From Clostridia bacterium (lineage in GTDB: Bacteria > Bacillota > Clostridia > Christensenellales > Aristaeellaceae), in the NCBI GenBank assembly GCA_017512905.1, contig JAFWEL010000130.1, positions 62,001 to 126,000 on the forward strand: a stretch of DNA of 64,000 bases. The letters are read 5' to 3'. Position numbers and translations under genes: made by a program. Numbering within the stretch: position 1 is the stretch's first letter; each line of letters starts with the position of its first letter. The notes below the pieces were generated by a model. That model saw only the letters and a program-made list of their open reading frames with translations, was not told where the DNA came from and ran no database searches. Below, in pieces: positions 7,398 through 17,084 of the stretch.

Positions 7398-8957
7398 TTA
7401 ATCCTCGATCAGGCTTTCTCCGGTCATTTCCGCAGGCTTTTCAAGGCCCATCAGGTCCAGCATGGTCGGGCACAGGTCGCACAGCTTGCCGCCGGTCCGG
7501 CGCAGCTTGTGCTTGGGATGATCCGGGTCGATGACGATCACCGGCACCGGGTTGGTGGTGTGGGCGGTGAAGGGACCGCCGTGCACGGGATCGATCATCA
7601 TATCGCAGTTGCCGTGGTCGGCGGTGATGACCACCTTGCCGCCCTGGGCGACCAGCGCGTCCACGATCTTTCCGACGCACTCATCCACGGTGCGCACGGC
7701 CTTCTTGGCCGCCTCCATGACGCCGGTGTGGCCAACCATGTCACAGTTGGCGAAATTCAGGATGATGACGTCGTACTTCTTCTCTTCGATGCACTTGAGC
7801 ACCGCGTCGGTGACTTCATAGGCGCTCATCTCGGGCTTGAGGTCGAAGGTGGGCACCTCCTCGGCGGAGGGACTGGGCACCAGGATGCGGTCCTCGCCCT
7901 CGAAGACGCGCTCCTCGCCGCCGTTGAAGAAGAAGGTGACGTGGGCATATTTCTGGGTCTCGGCGATCCTGAGCTGTTTCTTGCCCAGCTTGGACAGATA
8001 CTCGCCCATGGTCATGTGCAGGCTCTCCGGGGGATAGGCGATCAGCACGTTGGGCATGGTCGCGTCGTACTGGGTCATGCACACGTAGGTCAGCGGGAAG
8101 AAACCGTGCCTGCGCTCGAAGCCCTTGAAGTCGGGATCGACGTAGGCGCGGGTGATCTCGCGAGCCCGGTCGGGGCGGAAGTTGAAGAAGATCACCGAAT
8201 CGTTGGCCTTGACGGTGCCCTCGGGGTCGATGACGGTGGGCAGCATGAACTCGTCGGTCAGGTGCTTGCCGGTCTCGTCCACCACCTTGTAGGAATCGAG
8301 GATGGCCTGCACGGGATCGTCGGCCCTGATGCCCTCGGCGCAGACCATGGCGTTGTAGGCCTTCTCCACGCGCTCCCAGGCGAAATCGCGGTCCATGGCG
8401 TACAGACGGCCCATGACGGTGGCCACCTTGCCGACGCCGATCTCCTTCATCTTTTCAACCAGGTTCTTGACGTATTCCCAGCCGGAATCCGGCGGCACGT
8501 CGCGGCCATCCAGCAGGCAATGGACGTAGACCTTGTCCAGGCCGTTGCGCTTGGCCATCTCGATGATGCCGTAGAGGTGCTCGGTGTGGGAGTGGACGCC
8601 GCCGGGAGAAACCAGGCCGATCAGGTGAAGGGCCGTGCCGTTCTTCTTGCAATTCTCCATGGCGGCCAGCAGCGCCTTGTTCTCAAAGAACACGCCGTCC
8701 TTGATGTCCTTGGTGATCTTCACCAGCATCTGGTAGACCACGCGGCCCGCGCCGATGTTGGTGTGTCCCACCTCGGAATTACCCATCTGGCCGTCCGGCA
8801 GGCCCACGTCCAGGCCGGAAGCGCCGATGGTGGTCGCGCAGTATTTCTCCCTCAGCCCTTCCAGCACCGGAATGCCGGCGGCGACGATGGCGTTGGATTC
8901 GGGGTCGTTTTTGCCTACCCCGAACCCATCCATGATAATCAGCGCGGTCGTGCTCAT
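7398..8957 (-). CDS. gpmI: 2,3-bisphosphoglycerate-independent phosphoglycerate mutase
   Basis: The 519-residue cytoplasmic enzyme interconverts 3- and 2-phosphoglycerate with two Mn2+ ions. The alkaline-phosphatase-like core shows the metal Asp in IIMDGFGVG and the catalytic Ser61 in QMGNSEVGHTNIGAGR. The second metal set appears in NFANCDMVGHTG and ADHGNCDMM near the C-terminus. Length is typical. Its start overlaps the tpiA stop by one base (TGATG), which indicates translational coupling in a pgk-tpiA-gpmI operon. No eno gene follows, since the operon ends at the glgB terminator region. Confidence 0.96.
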   Translation of the reverse strand: MSTTALIIMDGFGVGKNDPESNAIVAAGIPVLEGLREKYCATTIGASGLDVGLPDGQMGNSEVGHTNIGAGRVVYQMLVKITKDIKDGVFFENKALLAAMENCKKNGTALHLIGLVSPGGVHSHTEHLYGIIEMAKRNGLDKVYVHCLLDGRDVPPDSGWEYVKNLVEKMKEIGVGKVATVMGRLYAMDRDFAWERVEKAYNAMVCAEGIRADDPVQAILDSYKVVDETGKHLTDEFMLPTVIDPEGTVKANDSVIFFNFRPDRAREITRAYVDPDFKGFERRHGFFPLTYVCMTQYDATMPNVLIAYPPESLHMTMGEYLSKLGKKQLRIAETQKYAHVTFFFNGGEERVFEGEDRILVPSPSAEEVPTFDLKPEMSAYEVTDAVLKCIEEKKYDVIILNFANCDMVGHTGVMEAAKKAVRTVDECVGKIVDALVAQGGKVVITADHGNCDMMIDPVHGGPFTAHTTNPVPVIVIDPDHPKHKLRRTGGKLCDLCPTMLDLMGLEKPAEMTGESLIED

Positions 8958-9703
8958 CAGAAGTTCACCACCTGCGCGAAGTCCTCGGCCTTCAGGCTCG
9001 CGCCGCCGATCAGGCCGCCGTCGATCTCGGGCTGCGCCATCAGGCCCTTCACGTTGGAGCCCTTCATGCTGCCGCCGTACTGGATTCGGATCTTCGCCGC
9101 GGCTTCCTCGCCGAACTTATTGCCAATGGCCTTGCGGATGACGCCGATGGTCTCGTTCGCCTGCTCGTCGGTGGCGGTCAGGCCGGTTCCGATGGCCCAC
9201 ACGGGCTCGTAGGCCACGACCACGTTTTCCAGCTCCTCTGCGGTCAGGCCGTGCAGCGCCATCTGGGTTTGATACGTGACGATCATGTCGGTGTAGCCGG
9301 CCTCGCGCTCGTCCTTCATCTCGCCGACGCAGACGATGGCCTTCAGGCCGGCCTTCACGGCGGCGACGGTGCGCAGGTTGACGGTCTTGTCGGTCTCGCC
9401 GAAATACTGGCGGCGCTCGGAGTGGCCGATGATGACGTACTCGCAGCCAGCGGCCTTGAGCATGTCGGCGCTCAGCTCGCCGGTGTAGGCGCCGGAGGCC
9501 TTGAAGTGAACGTTCTGAGCACCCAGCTTGATGTTGGTGCCCTCGATCACGGGCTTGACGGCGGCGAAGTTCACGGCGGGGGTGCAGACGACGACGTCGC
9601 ACTTGGCGTCCTTGACCAGCGGAATCAGGTCTTTAACCAGCTGGGCGGCCTCCTCCGGGGTCTTGTTCATCTTCCAGTTGCCGGCGATAATGGGCTTGCG
9701 CAT
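8957..9703 (-). CDS. tpiA: Triosephosphate isomerase
   Basis: The 248-residue TIM barrel interconverts dihydroxyacetone phosphate and glyceraldehyde-3-phosphate. Catalytic residues are visible: Lys11 in GNWKMNK, His in IIGHSERR, Glu in VAYEPVWAIGTG, and the phosphate loop YGGSMKG. The ATG at 9703 follows GAGGAGG. A longer in-frame start at 9796 would translate the palindromic repeat and is rejected. It is the second gene of the glycolytic operon, 136 bases after pgk and overlapping gpmI by one base. Confidence 0.97.
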   Translation of the reverse strand: MRKPIIAGNWKMNKTPEEAAQLVKDLIPLVKDAKCDVVVCTPAVNFAAVKPVIEGTNIKLGAQNVHFKASGAYTGELSADMLKAAGCEYVIIGHSERRQYFGETDKTVNLRTVAAVKAGLKAIVCVGEMKDEREAGYTDMIVTYQTQMALHGLTAEELENVVVAYEPVWAIGTGLTATDEQANETIGVIRKAIGNKFGEEAAAKIRIQYGGSMKGSNVKGLMAQPEIDGGLIGGASLKAEDFAQVVNF

Positions 9704-9761
9704 GGGAATCTCCTCCTCGATTTGATTGCTTTGTTTGGTGGATTTCGGATTGTATTGCAGA

Positions 9762-9834
9762 CAAGGGCTGAGGGAACATGGACCGGATGCGTTCACGCAA
9801 ATCCTGTTCCCTGTTCCCTCTTCCCTGTTCCCTT
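9762..9834. repeat. Palindromic intergenic repeat built on TGTTCCC units
   Basis: The right arm (9802-9834) holds four near-identical TGTTCCC-type heptads in tandem. The left arm (9762-9783), CAAGGGCTGAGGGAACATGG, is an imperfect inverted copy. Between them a small TGCG/CGCA hairpin forms the centre. It sits between pgk and tpiA inside the operon and could fold in the mRNA. The design parallels the larger inverted-repeat element at 56346-56513, with a different sequence. Confidence 0.65.
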
Positions 9835-9839
9835 GACGA

Positions 9840-11030
<1,191 letters not shown>

Positions 11031-11063
11031 AGCGGTTCACTCCTTAATCAAATTGATGACATT

Positions 11064-11072
11064 ATTCTAACA
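11064..11072 (-). promoter_or_regulatory. Extended -10 element of the pgk operon promoter
   Basis: On the minus strand TG-T-TAGAAT lies about 35 bases before pgk. The -35 position holds only a weak TTTTAT. Confidence 0.45.
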
Positions 11073-11187
11073 CATCCAGGCGAAAAATAAAAGGGTATTT
11101 TACGATATGACCACTATAAAATTTGCGTTGATTGTGTCAAAACGGCACAAAAAACGGCGCCAGCGCGGTCCAGTTTTAACGATAATA

Positions 11188-11196
11188 TGCTATACT
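11188..11196 (+). promoter_or_regulatory. Extended -10 element before ecfA1
   Basis: TG-C-TATACT (TATACT at 11191-11196) lies 22 bases before ecfA1, giving a very short leader. The -35 region is poor. The 188-base pgk-ecfA1 gap otherwise shows nothing. Confidence 0.4.
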
Positions 11197-11218
11197 GCAT
11201 CAAATCGGAGGAATACCC

Positions 11219-12052
11219 ATGAAAAAAACGATCATCGAAGCGCGTGATGTGTGCTTTAAATACGAAGGGGCGTCCACGCTGGCCGTGGACCACGTCACCC
11301 TCGACATCGCCGAGGGCGATTTCGTGGCGATACTGGGCCGCAACGGCAGCGGCAAGTCCACCTTCGCCAAGCTGCTCAACGCCCTGCAGCTGCCCACCGA
11401 AGGCAGCGTCAGGGTGAACGGCATCATCCCCGCCAACGAGGACGACTGCTACGAGGTGCGAAAGTCCTGCGGCATGGTCTTCCAGAACCCGGACAACCAG
11501 ATCGTCACCACCATCGTCGAAGAGGATTGCGCCTTCGGCCTGGAAAACCTGGGCACGCCGCCCCAGGAGATCCGCGCCCGGGTGGACGACGCGCTGCGCA
11601 GCGTGGGCATGTCGGAATTCGCCCAGGCCTCCCCCGCTATGCTCTCCGGCGGACAGAAGCAGCGGGTGGCCGTGGCCGGCGTGCTGGCCATGCGGCCGAG
11701 GATCATCGTGTTCGACGAATCCACGGCCATGCTGGACCCCATCGGCCGGCGGGACGTATTCGCCCTGGCCCGTCGCCTGAACGTGGAGGAGGGCATCACC
11801 ATCGTGTGGATCACCCACTTCATGGAGGAGGCCGCGCTGGCCGACCGGCTGGTCATCATGGACGGCGGACGAATCGCCCTGGAGGGCGAACCTCGGTCGG
11901 TTTTTGCACAAACAGACCGTGTTCTTGAACTCGGGCTGGATGTGCCGGAGATGATGAAGCTGGCACAAATGCTGCGGGCAAGGGGTATCGCCCTTCCCGA
12001 CGACATCATGACGGTCAATGAAATGGCGGTGGAGCTATGCCGATTGAAGTAA
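11219..12052 (+). CDS. ecfA1: Energy-coupling factor transporter ATPase 1
   Basis: This 277-residue ABC ATPase has Walker A GRNGSGKST, Q-loop region VFQNPDNQ, signature LSGGQKQR and Walker B RIIVFDEST followed by the EcfA-type AMLDP D-loop. With EcfA2 and EcfT it forms the shared energising module of ECF importers, which pair with S-components for vitamins and metals. No S-component gene is in the window, so this is a group II type module. GGAGG precedes the ATG. The stop overlaps ecfA2 by 16 bases. Confidence 0.94.
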   Translation: MKKTIIEARDVCFKYEGASTLAVDHVTLDIAEGDFVAILGRNGSGKSTFAKLLNALQLPTEGSVRVNGIIPANEDDCYEVRKSCGMVFQNPDNQIVTTIVEEDCAFGLENLGTPPQEIRARVDDALRSVGMSEFAQASPAMLSGGQKQRVAVAGVLAMRPRIIVFDESTAMLDPIGRRDVFALARRLNVEEGITIVWITHFMEEAALADRLVIMDGGRIALEGEPRSVFAQTDRVLELGLDVPEMMKLAQMLRARGIALPDDIMTVNEMAVELCRLK

Positions 12053-12903
12053 AGAAACTCACACATGTATACATGCCGGGCACGCCCTTCGAGGCCAGGG
12101 CCCTGAACGAGGTGAGCCTGAGCATCCGCGACGGCGAATTTATCGGCATCATCGGCCATACCGGCAGCGGCAAGAGCACCCTCATTTCCCACCTGAACGG
12201 CCTGGAGCATTCCGAGCCGGGCACGGTCTTTGTCAACGGCGTTGATCTTGGCGGGAAGGGTACGGACCTGATCGCCATACGCAGGGTGGTCGGCCTGGTC
12301 TTCCAGTATCCGGAATATCAGCTGTTTGAGGAGACCGTGGCCAGGGACGTGGCCTTCGGGCCCACCAACCTGGGCCTCGACGGGGAGGAAATCCAAAGGC
12401 GGGTGGAGACCGCGCTGAAGCAGGTCGGCCTGAATCCCGCGGAGGTCTCTGAAAAATCCCCCTTCGAGCTATCCGGCGGACAGAAGCGGCGCGTCGCCAT
12501 CGCGGGCGTGCTGGCCATGCAGCCCGCCATACTGATCCTGGACGAGCCCGCGGCCGGCCTCGACCCTGCCGGCCGCAGGGAGATGTTCGAACTGATCCGG
12601 GGCATCCACGACAGCGGCGTCACCGTGGTGATGGTTTCCCATTCCATGGACGATGTCGGACGGCTGTGCAACCGGCTTTTTGTGCTGAACCGGGGCGAGA
12701 TCGCCTATTCCGGTACGCCCGAAGAGGTATTTGTACACGAAAACAAGCTGCATGCCATCGGCCTGGATGTGCCGGAGTGTGCCAAGCTGGCCCGCCGGCT
12801 GCGCGAGGCCGGCTTTGACATCCCCGAGGGCATCTACCGCACGGAGGATGTGTGCGCGGCCATCGTCGGCAATCTGAGCGGAGAGGGTGACGCAAAATGC
12901 TGA
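12037..12903 (+). CDS. ecfA2: Energy-coupling factor transporter ATPase 2
   Basis: The 288-residue partner ATPase has Walker A GHTGSGKST, Q-loop VFQYPEYQLFEETV, signature LSGGQKRR and Walker B AILILDEPAAGLDP. It forms the ATPase heterodimer with EcfA1 at the membrane. The gene overlaps ecfA1 upstream and ecfT downstream (7 bases), so all three should be made together. The gene order ecfA1-ecfA2-ecfT-truA is standard in Firmicutes, but the ribosomal protein genes that usually flank it are not here. Confidence 0.94.
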   Translation: MPIEVKKLTHVYMPGTPFEARALNEVSLSIRDGEFIGIIGHTGSGKSTLISHLNGLEHSEPGTVFVNGVDLGGKGTDLIAIRRVVGLVFQYPEYQLFEETVARDVAFGPTNLGLDGEEIQRRVETALKQVGLNPAEVSEKSPFELSGGQKRRVAIAGVLAMQPAILILDEPAAGLDPAGRREMFELIRGIHDSGVTVVMVSHSMDDVGRLCNRLFVLNRGEIAYSGTPEEVFVHENKLHAIGLDVPECAKLARRLREAGFDIPEGIYRTEDVCAAIVGNLSGEGDAKC

Positions 12904-13706
12904 AAAACATCACGCTGGGCCAGTATTTTCCCGGCGATTCGTTCATCCATCGCCTTGACCCGCGCACAAAGCTGCTGGCCACCGTCGCCCTGATCGCCAT
13001 CGTGTTTGTGGCCCAGGGCTTTTCCGGCTTCCTGCTGATCGCGGCATTCGTCCTCGCCTGCGCGATATCCACGGGCATCCACCTGAAATTTCTGGTCCGC
13101 GGCCTGAAGCCGATCATGTTCATCATCATATTCACCTTCGTGCTGAACCTGTTCTTTCAGACCGAAGGCAAGGAGCTGGTGCACTGGGGTTTCATCCGCA
13201 TCACCGATCAGGGGCTTCGCATGGCATCCTTTATGGCCGTGCGGCTGATCCTGCTGGTGGTCAGCAGCCAGCTTCTGACGCTGACGACCTCCCCCATCGC
13301 GCTGACCGACGGCCTGGAGGCGCTGTTCAGGCCGCTGGAGGTCATTCACTTCCCCGCCCATGAGATCGCTATGATGATGTCCATCGCTCTGCGGTTCATC
13401 CCCACGCTGATGGACGAGGCGGACAAGATCATGAAGGCCCAGAAGGCCCGCGGCGCAAACTTTGAAACCGGCAACCTCATCCAGCGGGCCAAAGCCATGG
13501 TGCCGCTGCTGGTGCCGCTGTTTGTAGGCGCTTTCCGAAGGGCTGAGGACCTGGCGCTGGCGATGGACGCCCGCTGCTACCGCGGCGGCGCGGGACGCAC
13601 CCGCATGAAGCAGCTGAAATTCGGCACAATCGATGTCATCGCCGCAGTGGTCATGGCGCTGCTGCTGGCCGGAGTCATCGCGCTGAACAGGCTGAATTTG
13701 TTTTGA
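12897..13706 (+). CDS. ecfT: Energy-coupling factor transporter transmembrane protein EcfT
   Basis: The 269-residue integral membrane protein has hydrophobic segments at about residues 25-65, 70-90, 110-130 and near the C-terminus (245-265). The two coupling motifs are present as KARGA and DARCYRGG, which couple ATP hydrolysis by EcfA1/A2 to the S-component. It overlaps ecfA2 by 7 bases and is followed 9 bases later by truA. Confidence 0.93.
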   Translation: MLKNITLGQYFPGDSFIHRLDPRTKLLATVALIAIVFVAQGFSGFLLIAAFVLACAISTGIHLKFLVRGLKPIMFIIIFTFVLNLFFQTEGKELVHWGFIRITDQGLRMASFMAVRLILLVVSSQLLTLTTSPIALTDGLEALFRPLEVIHFPAHEIAMMMSIALRFIPTLMDEADKIMKAQKARGANFETGNLIQRAKAMVPLLVPLFVGAFRRAEDLALAMDARCYRGGAGRTRMKQLKFGTIDVIAAVVMALLLAGVIALNRLNLF

Positions 13707-13715
13707 GGCGTCGCT

Positions 13716-14501
13716 ATGCGCAGAATCCAGCTGACCATAGAATACGACGGCACCAACTACGCCGGCTGGCAGCGCCAGAGCAACGCGCTGGCGGTACAGC
13801 AGGTCCTCGAGGAGGCGTTGTCCCGGCTGACAGGCGAGCGCATCGTCATCCATGGGGCCAGTCGTACCGATGCCGGGGTCCATGCTCTGGGACAGTGCGC
13901 CCACTTCGACACCGACAGCCGCATTCCCGGCGAAAAGTTCAGCTACGCCGTCAACACCATGCTGCCCCCGGACATCCGCGTCAGCCGATCCCTGGACGCC
14001 GCGGAGGGCTTTCACGCCCGCTTTTCCGCCCGGGGCAAGCGCTACCGGTATCTGTTCTATGACGCGCCCCACGCCGGCGCGCTGAACCGCCTGACCCACG
14101 CCCACAGCATTTATCCGCTCAATGACGAGCGCATGCGCAAGGAGGCTCAGGCGCTACTTGGCACCCATGATTTCGCCGCCTTTGCCGCCAGCGGCTCGGT
14201 GGTCAGGGACACCGTGCGCACCATCTGGCGGGCCGATGTCACCCGGAACGGCCACGACGTGTCGCTGGTGGTCGAGGGCAACGGCTTTCTCTATAACATG
14301 GTGCGCATCATCGCCGGCACGTTGCGGGACATCGGCTCGGGCAAGCTGGACAGCGGCGCGCTGTCCCGGGCCATCGAGACCGGCGACCGACTGGATCTCG
14401 GCGTCACGGCCCCGGCCCACGGACTGACGCTGATGGAGGTCTTCTATGCCCTCCCCGACACCTTCGGCATTCCCGTGCCCCCCAAGGAGGTTTTGCCATG
14501 A
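13716..14501 (+). CDS. truA: tRNA pseudouridine(38-40) synthase TruA
   Basis: The 261-residue enzyme isomerises uridines 38-40 in the tRNA anticodon arm. The catalytic Asp52 lies in GASRTDAGVHA. Further family blocks are RYRYLFYD and FLYNMVRIIAGTL. Length is typical. It overlaps the following ybaK-like gene by 4 bases, extending the ecf operon. Confidence 0.95.
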   Translation: MRRIQLTIEYDGTNYAGWQRQSNALAVQQVLEEALSRLTGERIVIHGASRTDAGVHALGQCAHFDTDSRIPGEKFSYAVNTMLPPDIRVSRSLDAAEGFHARFSARGKRYRYLFYDAPHAGALNRLTHAHSIYPLNDERMRKEAQALLGTHDFAAFAASGSVVRDTVRTIWRADVTRNGHDVSLVVEGNGFLYNMVRIIAGTLRDIGSGKLDSGALSRAIETGDRLDLGVTAPAHGLTLMEVFYALPDTFGIPVPPKEVLP

Positions 14502-14971
14502 CCGTCACCAACGCCATGCGCCTGCTCACCCAGGCGGGCATACCCTTCGATACCTCCGAATATCCGGTGGACGAGAGCGACCTGAGCGGCGTTCACGCGG
14601 CCGAGATGCTGGGGGTGGACGCCGATTGCGTGTTCAAGACCCTGGTCGTGCGGGGCGAGCGAAAGGGCATATGCGTGTTCGTCATCCCGGTGGCTGAGGA
14701 ACTGGACCTGAAAAAATGCGCTGCCGCCATGGGCGACAAGAAGGCGGAAATGATCCACGTCAAGGAGCTGCTCGGCCTGACCGGCTACATTCGGGGTGGC
14801 TGCTCTCCCATCGGCATGAAGAAGAAATACCCCACGTTTATCGACGAGATCGCCACGCTGTTTGATCGCGTCTATGTCAGCGCGGGCCTGCGCGGCCAGC
14901 AGCTGATCATCAACCCGGAGGACCTGCGCGCCTATACCGACGGCACCTTCGCGGATCTGACCAAGAGGTAA
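14498..14971 (+). CDS. ybaK: YbaK/EbsC-family Cys-tRNA(Pro) deacylase
   Basis: The 157-residue cytoplasmic protein of the YbaK fold hydrolyses Cys wrongly attached to tRNA-Pro. Family features seen are VFKTLVVRG, the Lys-rich ELLGLTGYIRGGCSPIGMKKKY block and SAGLRGQQLIINPEDL. It overlaps truA by 4 bases, so its translation is coupled. Pairing of a tRNA-modification and a tRNA-editing gene is plausible but not a known fixed link. Confidence 0.87.
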   Translation: MTVTNAMRLLTQAGIPFDTSEYPVDESDLSGVHAAEMLGVDADCVFKTLVVRGERKGICVFVIPVAEELDLKKCAAAMGDKKAEMIHVKELLGLTGYIRGGCSPIGMKKKYPTFIDEIATLFDRVYVSAGLRGQQLIINPEDLRAYTDGTFADLTKR

Positions 14972-14976
14972 CCCAC

Positions 14977-15642
14977 ATGCGCGGCTTCATATTTGATTTC
15001 AACGGTACGCTGTTTCGCGATACCGAATTTCACCGCATCGCCTGGAAACAATTCATGAGCAGACACGGCATCTATATTAGCGACGAGAATTTTCGTCTGA
15101 AGATGAACGGCCCGGGCAACGACGTCATTTTGCGGTGTTTCTTCGGTGACGGACCTTCAGACGCTGAGATCGACGCCCTCTCCGAAGAGAAGGAGCGCAT
15201 CTACCGCGATATCGTGCTTGCCGATCCTGCCCGGAAGGCCCTCGCGCCGGGAGTGGTGGAGATGTTTGACACGCTGAAAGCCAGGGGCATCCCCTGCGGC
15301 GTGGCCACCGCTTCGATCCGGGCGAACATAGACTTTTATATGAATGTGCTGGGATTGAACCGTTGGTTTGACTACGACCATATCTTCTACATGACCGGCG
15401 AGTTTCCCGGCAAGCCCGATCCGGCGATCTACCGAGTCGCGATGCAGCGCATGGACTTTCGGCCGGAGGACACCGTCGTGGTCGAGGATTCACTGCCGGG
15501 CATGCGCTCGGCGCTGGGGGCCGGTGTCGGAGGCATCATCGTCATCGGCGAAACTGTCGCGCCCGAAACGCTGTCTGAGTTTCCGAACATTCTGGCCAGA
15601 ATCGGAAATTTCTACGGTTTTGACCGTTTTATCGTTGAATAA
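14977..15642 (+). CDS. HAD-superfamily hydrolase, beta-phosphoglucomutase-like, with altered catalytic motif
   Basis: The 221-residue protein has the HAD core with a helical cap (about residues 15-85). Motif I reads IFDFNGTLF: nucleophile Asp7 is present, but the usual second Asp, the general acid/base, is Asn9. Motif II lies in GVATASI, motif III is the Lys in PGKPDP, and motif IV is VVVEDSLPGM. Relatives act as sugar-phosphate phosphatases or mutases. The Asn suggests slower turnover, a different chemistry or a regulatory role. It follows ybaK by 5 bases and ends the ecf operon. Confidence 0.8.
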   Translation: MRGFIFDFNGTLFRDTEFHRIAWKQFMSRHGIYISDENFRLKMNGPGNDVILRCFFGDGPSDAEIDALSEEKERIYRDIVLADPARKALAPGVVEMFDTLKARGIPCGVATASIRANIDFYMNVLGLNRWFDYDHIFYMTGEFPGKPDPAIYRVAMQRMDFRPEDTVVVEDSLPGMRSALGAGVGGIIVIGETVAPETLSEFPNILARIGNFYGFDRFIVE

Positions 15643-15807
15643 ATATTGTTTTATGGTTAATTTCTACTCAAATCAACGCCTGTTTGAGGGATAAAACCCA
15701 CTTTGACTGCCGCCATATTGTCAAATTGCTATAACGTTTCCGCCACTTTTTGGGACGCTTGACAACATGGTACAACGCCCTCGCCGTCTTTTTGTGTAAT
15801 CGCGCCA

Positions 15808-15836
15808 TTCACTTTTTGAATATAATCTGTTATAAT
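15808..15836 (+). promoter_or_regulatory. Promoter of the sugar ABC ATPase gene, extended -10
   Basis: TTCACT (15808-15813), 17 bases, TATAAT (15831-15836) with TG one base before it. It lies 37 bases before the start. The rest of the 230-base gap after the HAD gene shows nothing I can name. Confidence 0.65.
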
Positions 15837-15872
15837 GTGAATACGGAAAAATGATTGAGGAGGTAGTCTCAC

Positions 15873-16994
15873 ATGGCAAGTTTGTCCCTTCGCGGTATTT
15901 ACAAGATTTACGCCGGTGATGTCGTCGCCGTGAGCGATTTCAACCTGGAGATCGAAGATAAAGAATTTATCATTCTGGTCGGACCTTCTGGCTGCGGCAA
16001 GTCCACCACCCTGCGCATGGTCGCCGGTCTGGAGGATATCTCCAAGGGCGAGTTGTACATCGACGACAAGCTGGTCAACCATATCCCCCCGAAGGATCGA
16101 GACATCGCGATGGTGTTCCAGAGCTACGCCCTGTATCCTCATATGACGGTTTACAACAACATGGCCTTCGGCTTGAAGCTGCGCAAAATGCCCAAGGCCG
16201 ACATCGACCGTCGCGTCAAGGAAGCCGCTTCCATCCTGGGCATTGAGGCGCTGCTGAACCGCAAGCCCGCCGCGCTGTCCGGTGGTCAGCGTCAGCGTGT
16301 CGCCCTAGGCCGCGCCATCGTGCGTGAACCCAAGGTCTTCCTGATGGACGAGCCTCTGTCCAACCTGGATGCCAAGCTGCGCGTGCAGATGCGCTCCGAG
16401 ATCACCAAGCTGCACAAGCGTCTGCAGACCACCTTCATCTACGTTACCCACGACCAGACCGAGGCCATGACGATGGGTTCCCGTATCGTGGTCATGAAGG
16501 ACGGCTTCATCCAGCAGGTGGACAGCCCCCAGAACCTGTACGACTATCCCGCCAATCTGTTCGTCGCCGGCTTCATCGGCATGCCCCAGATGAACATCTT
16601 CCGTGTCAAGCTGGAGAAGCGTCAGGACGGCGTCTATGCCAAGTTCGGCAGCAACGCCATTAAAGTACCCGACGGCAAGGTCCAGCGCATGACGGGTGAT
16701 TATATCGGCAAGGAAGTCTACATGGGCATTCGTCCCGAAAATATCTCCGATGACCCGGTGTTCACCTCCACCTACCCCGATGCCTGCATCGATGTTGATG
16801 TTGAGATCATCGAGCTGATGGGCTCTGAAACCTACCTCTACATGACCACCAGTGGCAAGGACGAGAACTTCATCGCCCGCGTCGACCCGCGCACGACCTC
16901 CCGCGGCGGCGACAAGATCAAGGTGGGCTTCGACGTCAATCGTCTCCACTTCTTCGACGTGGAAACCGAGAAGACCATCCTGTCCCGTGACTGA
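15873..16994 (+). CDS. MsmK/UgpC/MalK-type sugar ABC transporter ATP-binding protein
   Basis: The 373-residue ATPase has Walker A GPSGCGKST, signature LSGGQRQRVALGRA and Walker B KVFLMDEPLSNLDAKLR, plus a C-terminal OB-fold regulatory region (about 240-370, with VYMGIRPENI). It is a stand-alone gene with its own promoter. In Firmicutes such multitask ATPases (MsmK, MsmX) energise several sugar permeases encoded elsewhere. The MalF/MalG pair at 41322-43067 lacks an ATPase and is a candidate client. GAGGAGG precedes the ATG. Confidence 0.93.
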   Translation: MASLSLRGIYKIYAGDVVAVSDFNLEIEDKEFIILVGPSGCGKSTTLRMVAGLEDISKGELYIDDKLVNHIPPKDRDIAMVFQSYALYPHMTVYNNMAFGLKLRKMPKADIDRRVKEAASILGIEALLNRKPAALSGGQRQRVALGRAIVREPKVFLMDEPLSNLDAKLRVQMRSEITKLHKRLQTTFIYVTHDQTEAMTMGSRIVVMKDGFIQQVDSPQNLYDYPANLFVAGFIGMPQMNIFRVKLEKRQDGVYAKFGSNAIKVPDGKVQRMTGDYIGKEVYMGIRPENISDDPVFTSTYPDACIDVDVEIIELMGSETYLYMTTSGKDENFIARVDPRTTSRGGDKIKVGFDVNRLHFFDVETEKTILSRD

Positions 16995-17015
16995 TCCCCG
17001 TAAAAAAGTCCGTGT

Positions 17016-17047
17016 TAACGCCCCTTCCTGTACGGGAAGGGGCGTTA
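17016..17047 (+). terminator. Hairpin after the sugar ATPase gene
   Basis: A 13-bp perfect stem (17016-17028 with 17035-17047) encloses a 6-base loop. No real T-run follows, so termination may be partial. Confidence 0.55.
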
Positions 17048-17084
17048 TCATCAAATAACAAATCCGACCAAGCAACATAAACAT

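Noticed and set aside
9762..9834. Possible terminator between pgk and tpiA
   Set aside because: The structure lacks a T-run and is made of tandem heptads. Gene order and spacing support a continuous operon.
11031..11218. Riboswitch before the ECF operon
   Set aside because: The predicted leader is only about 20 bases and no conserved riboswitch core could be read.
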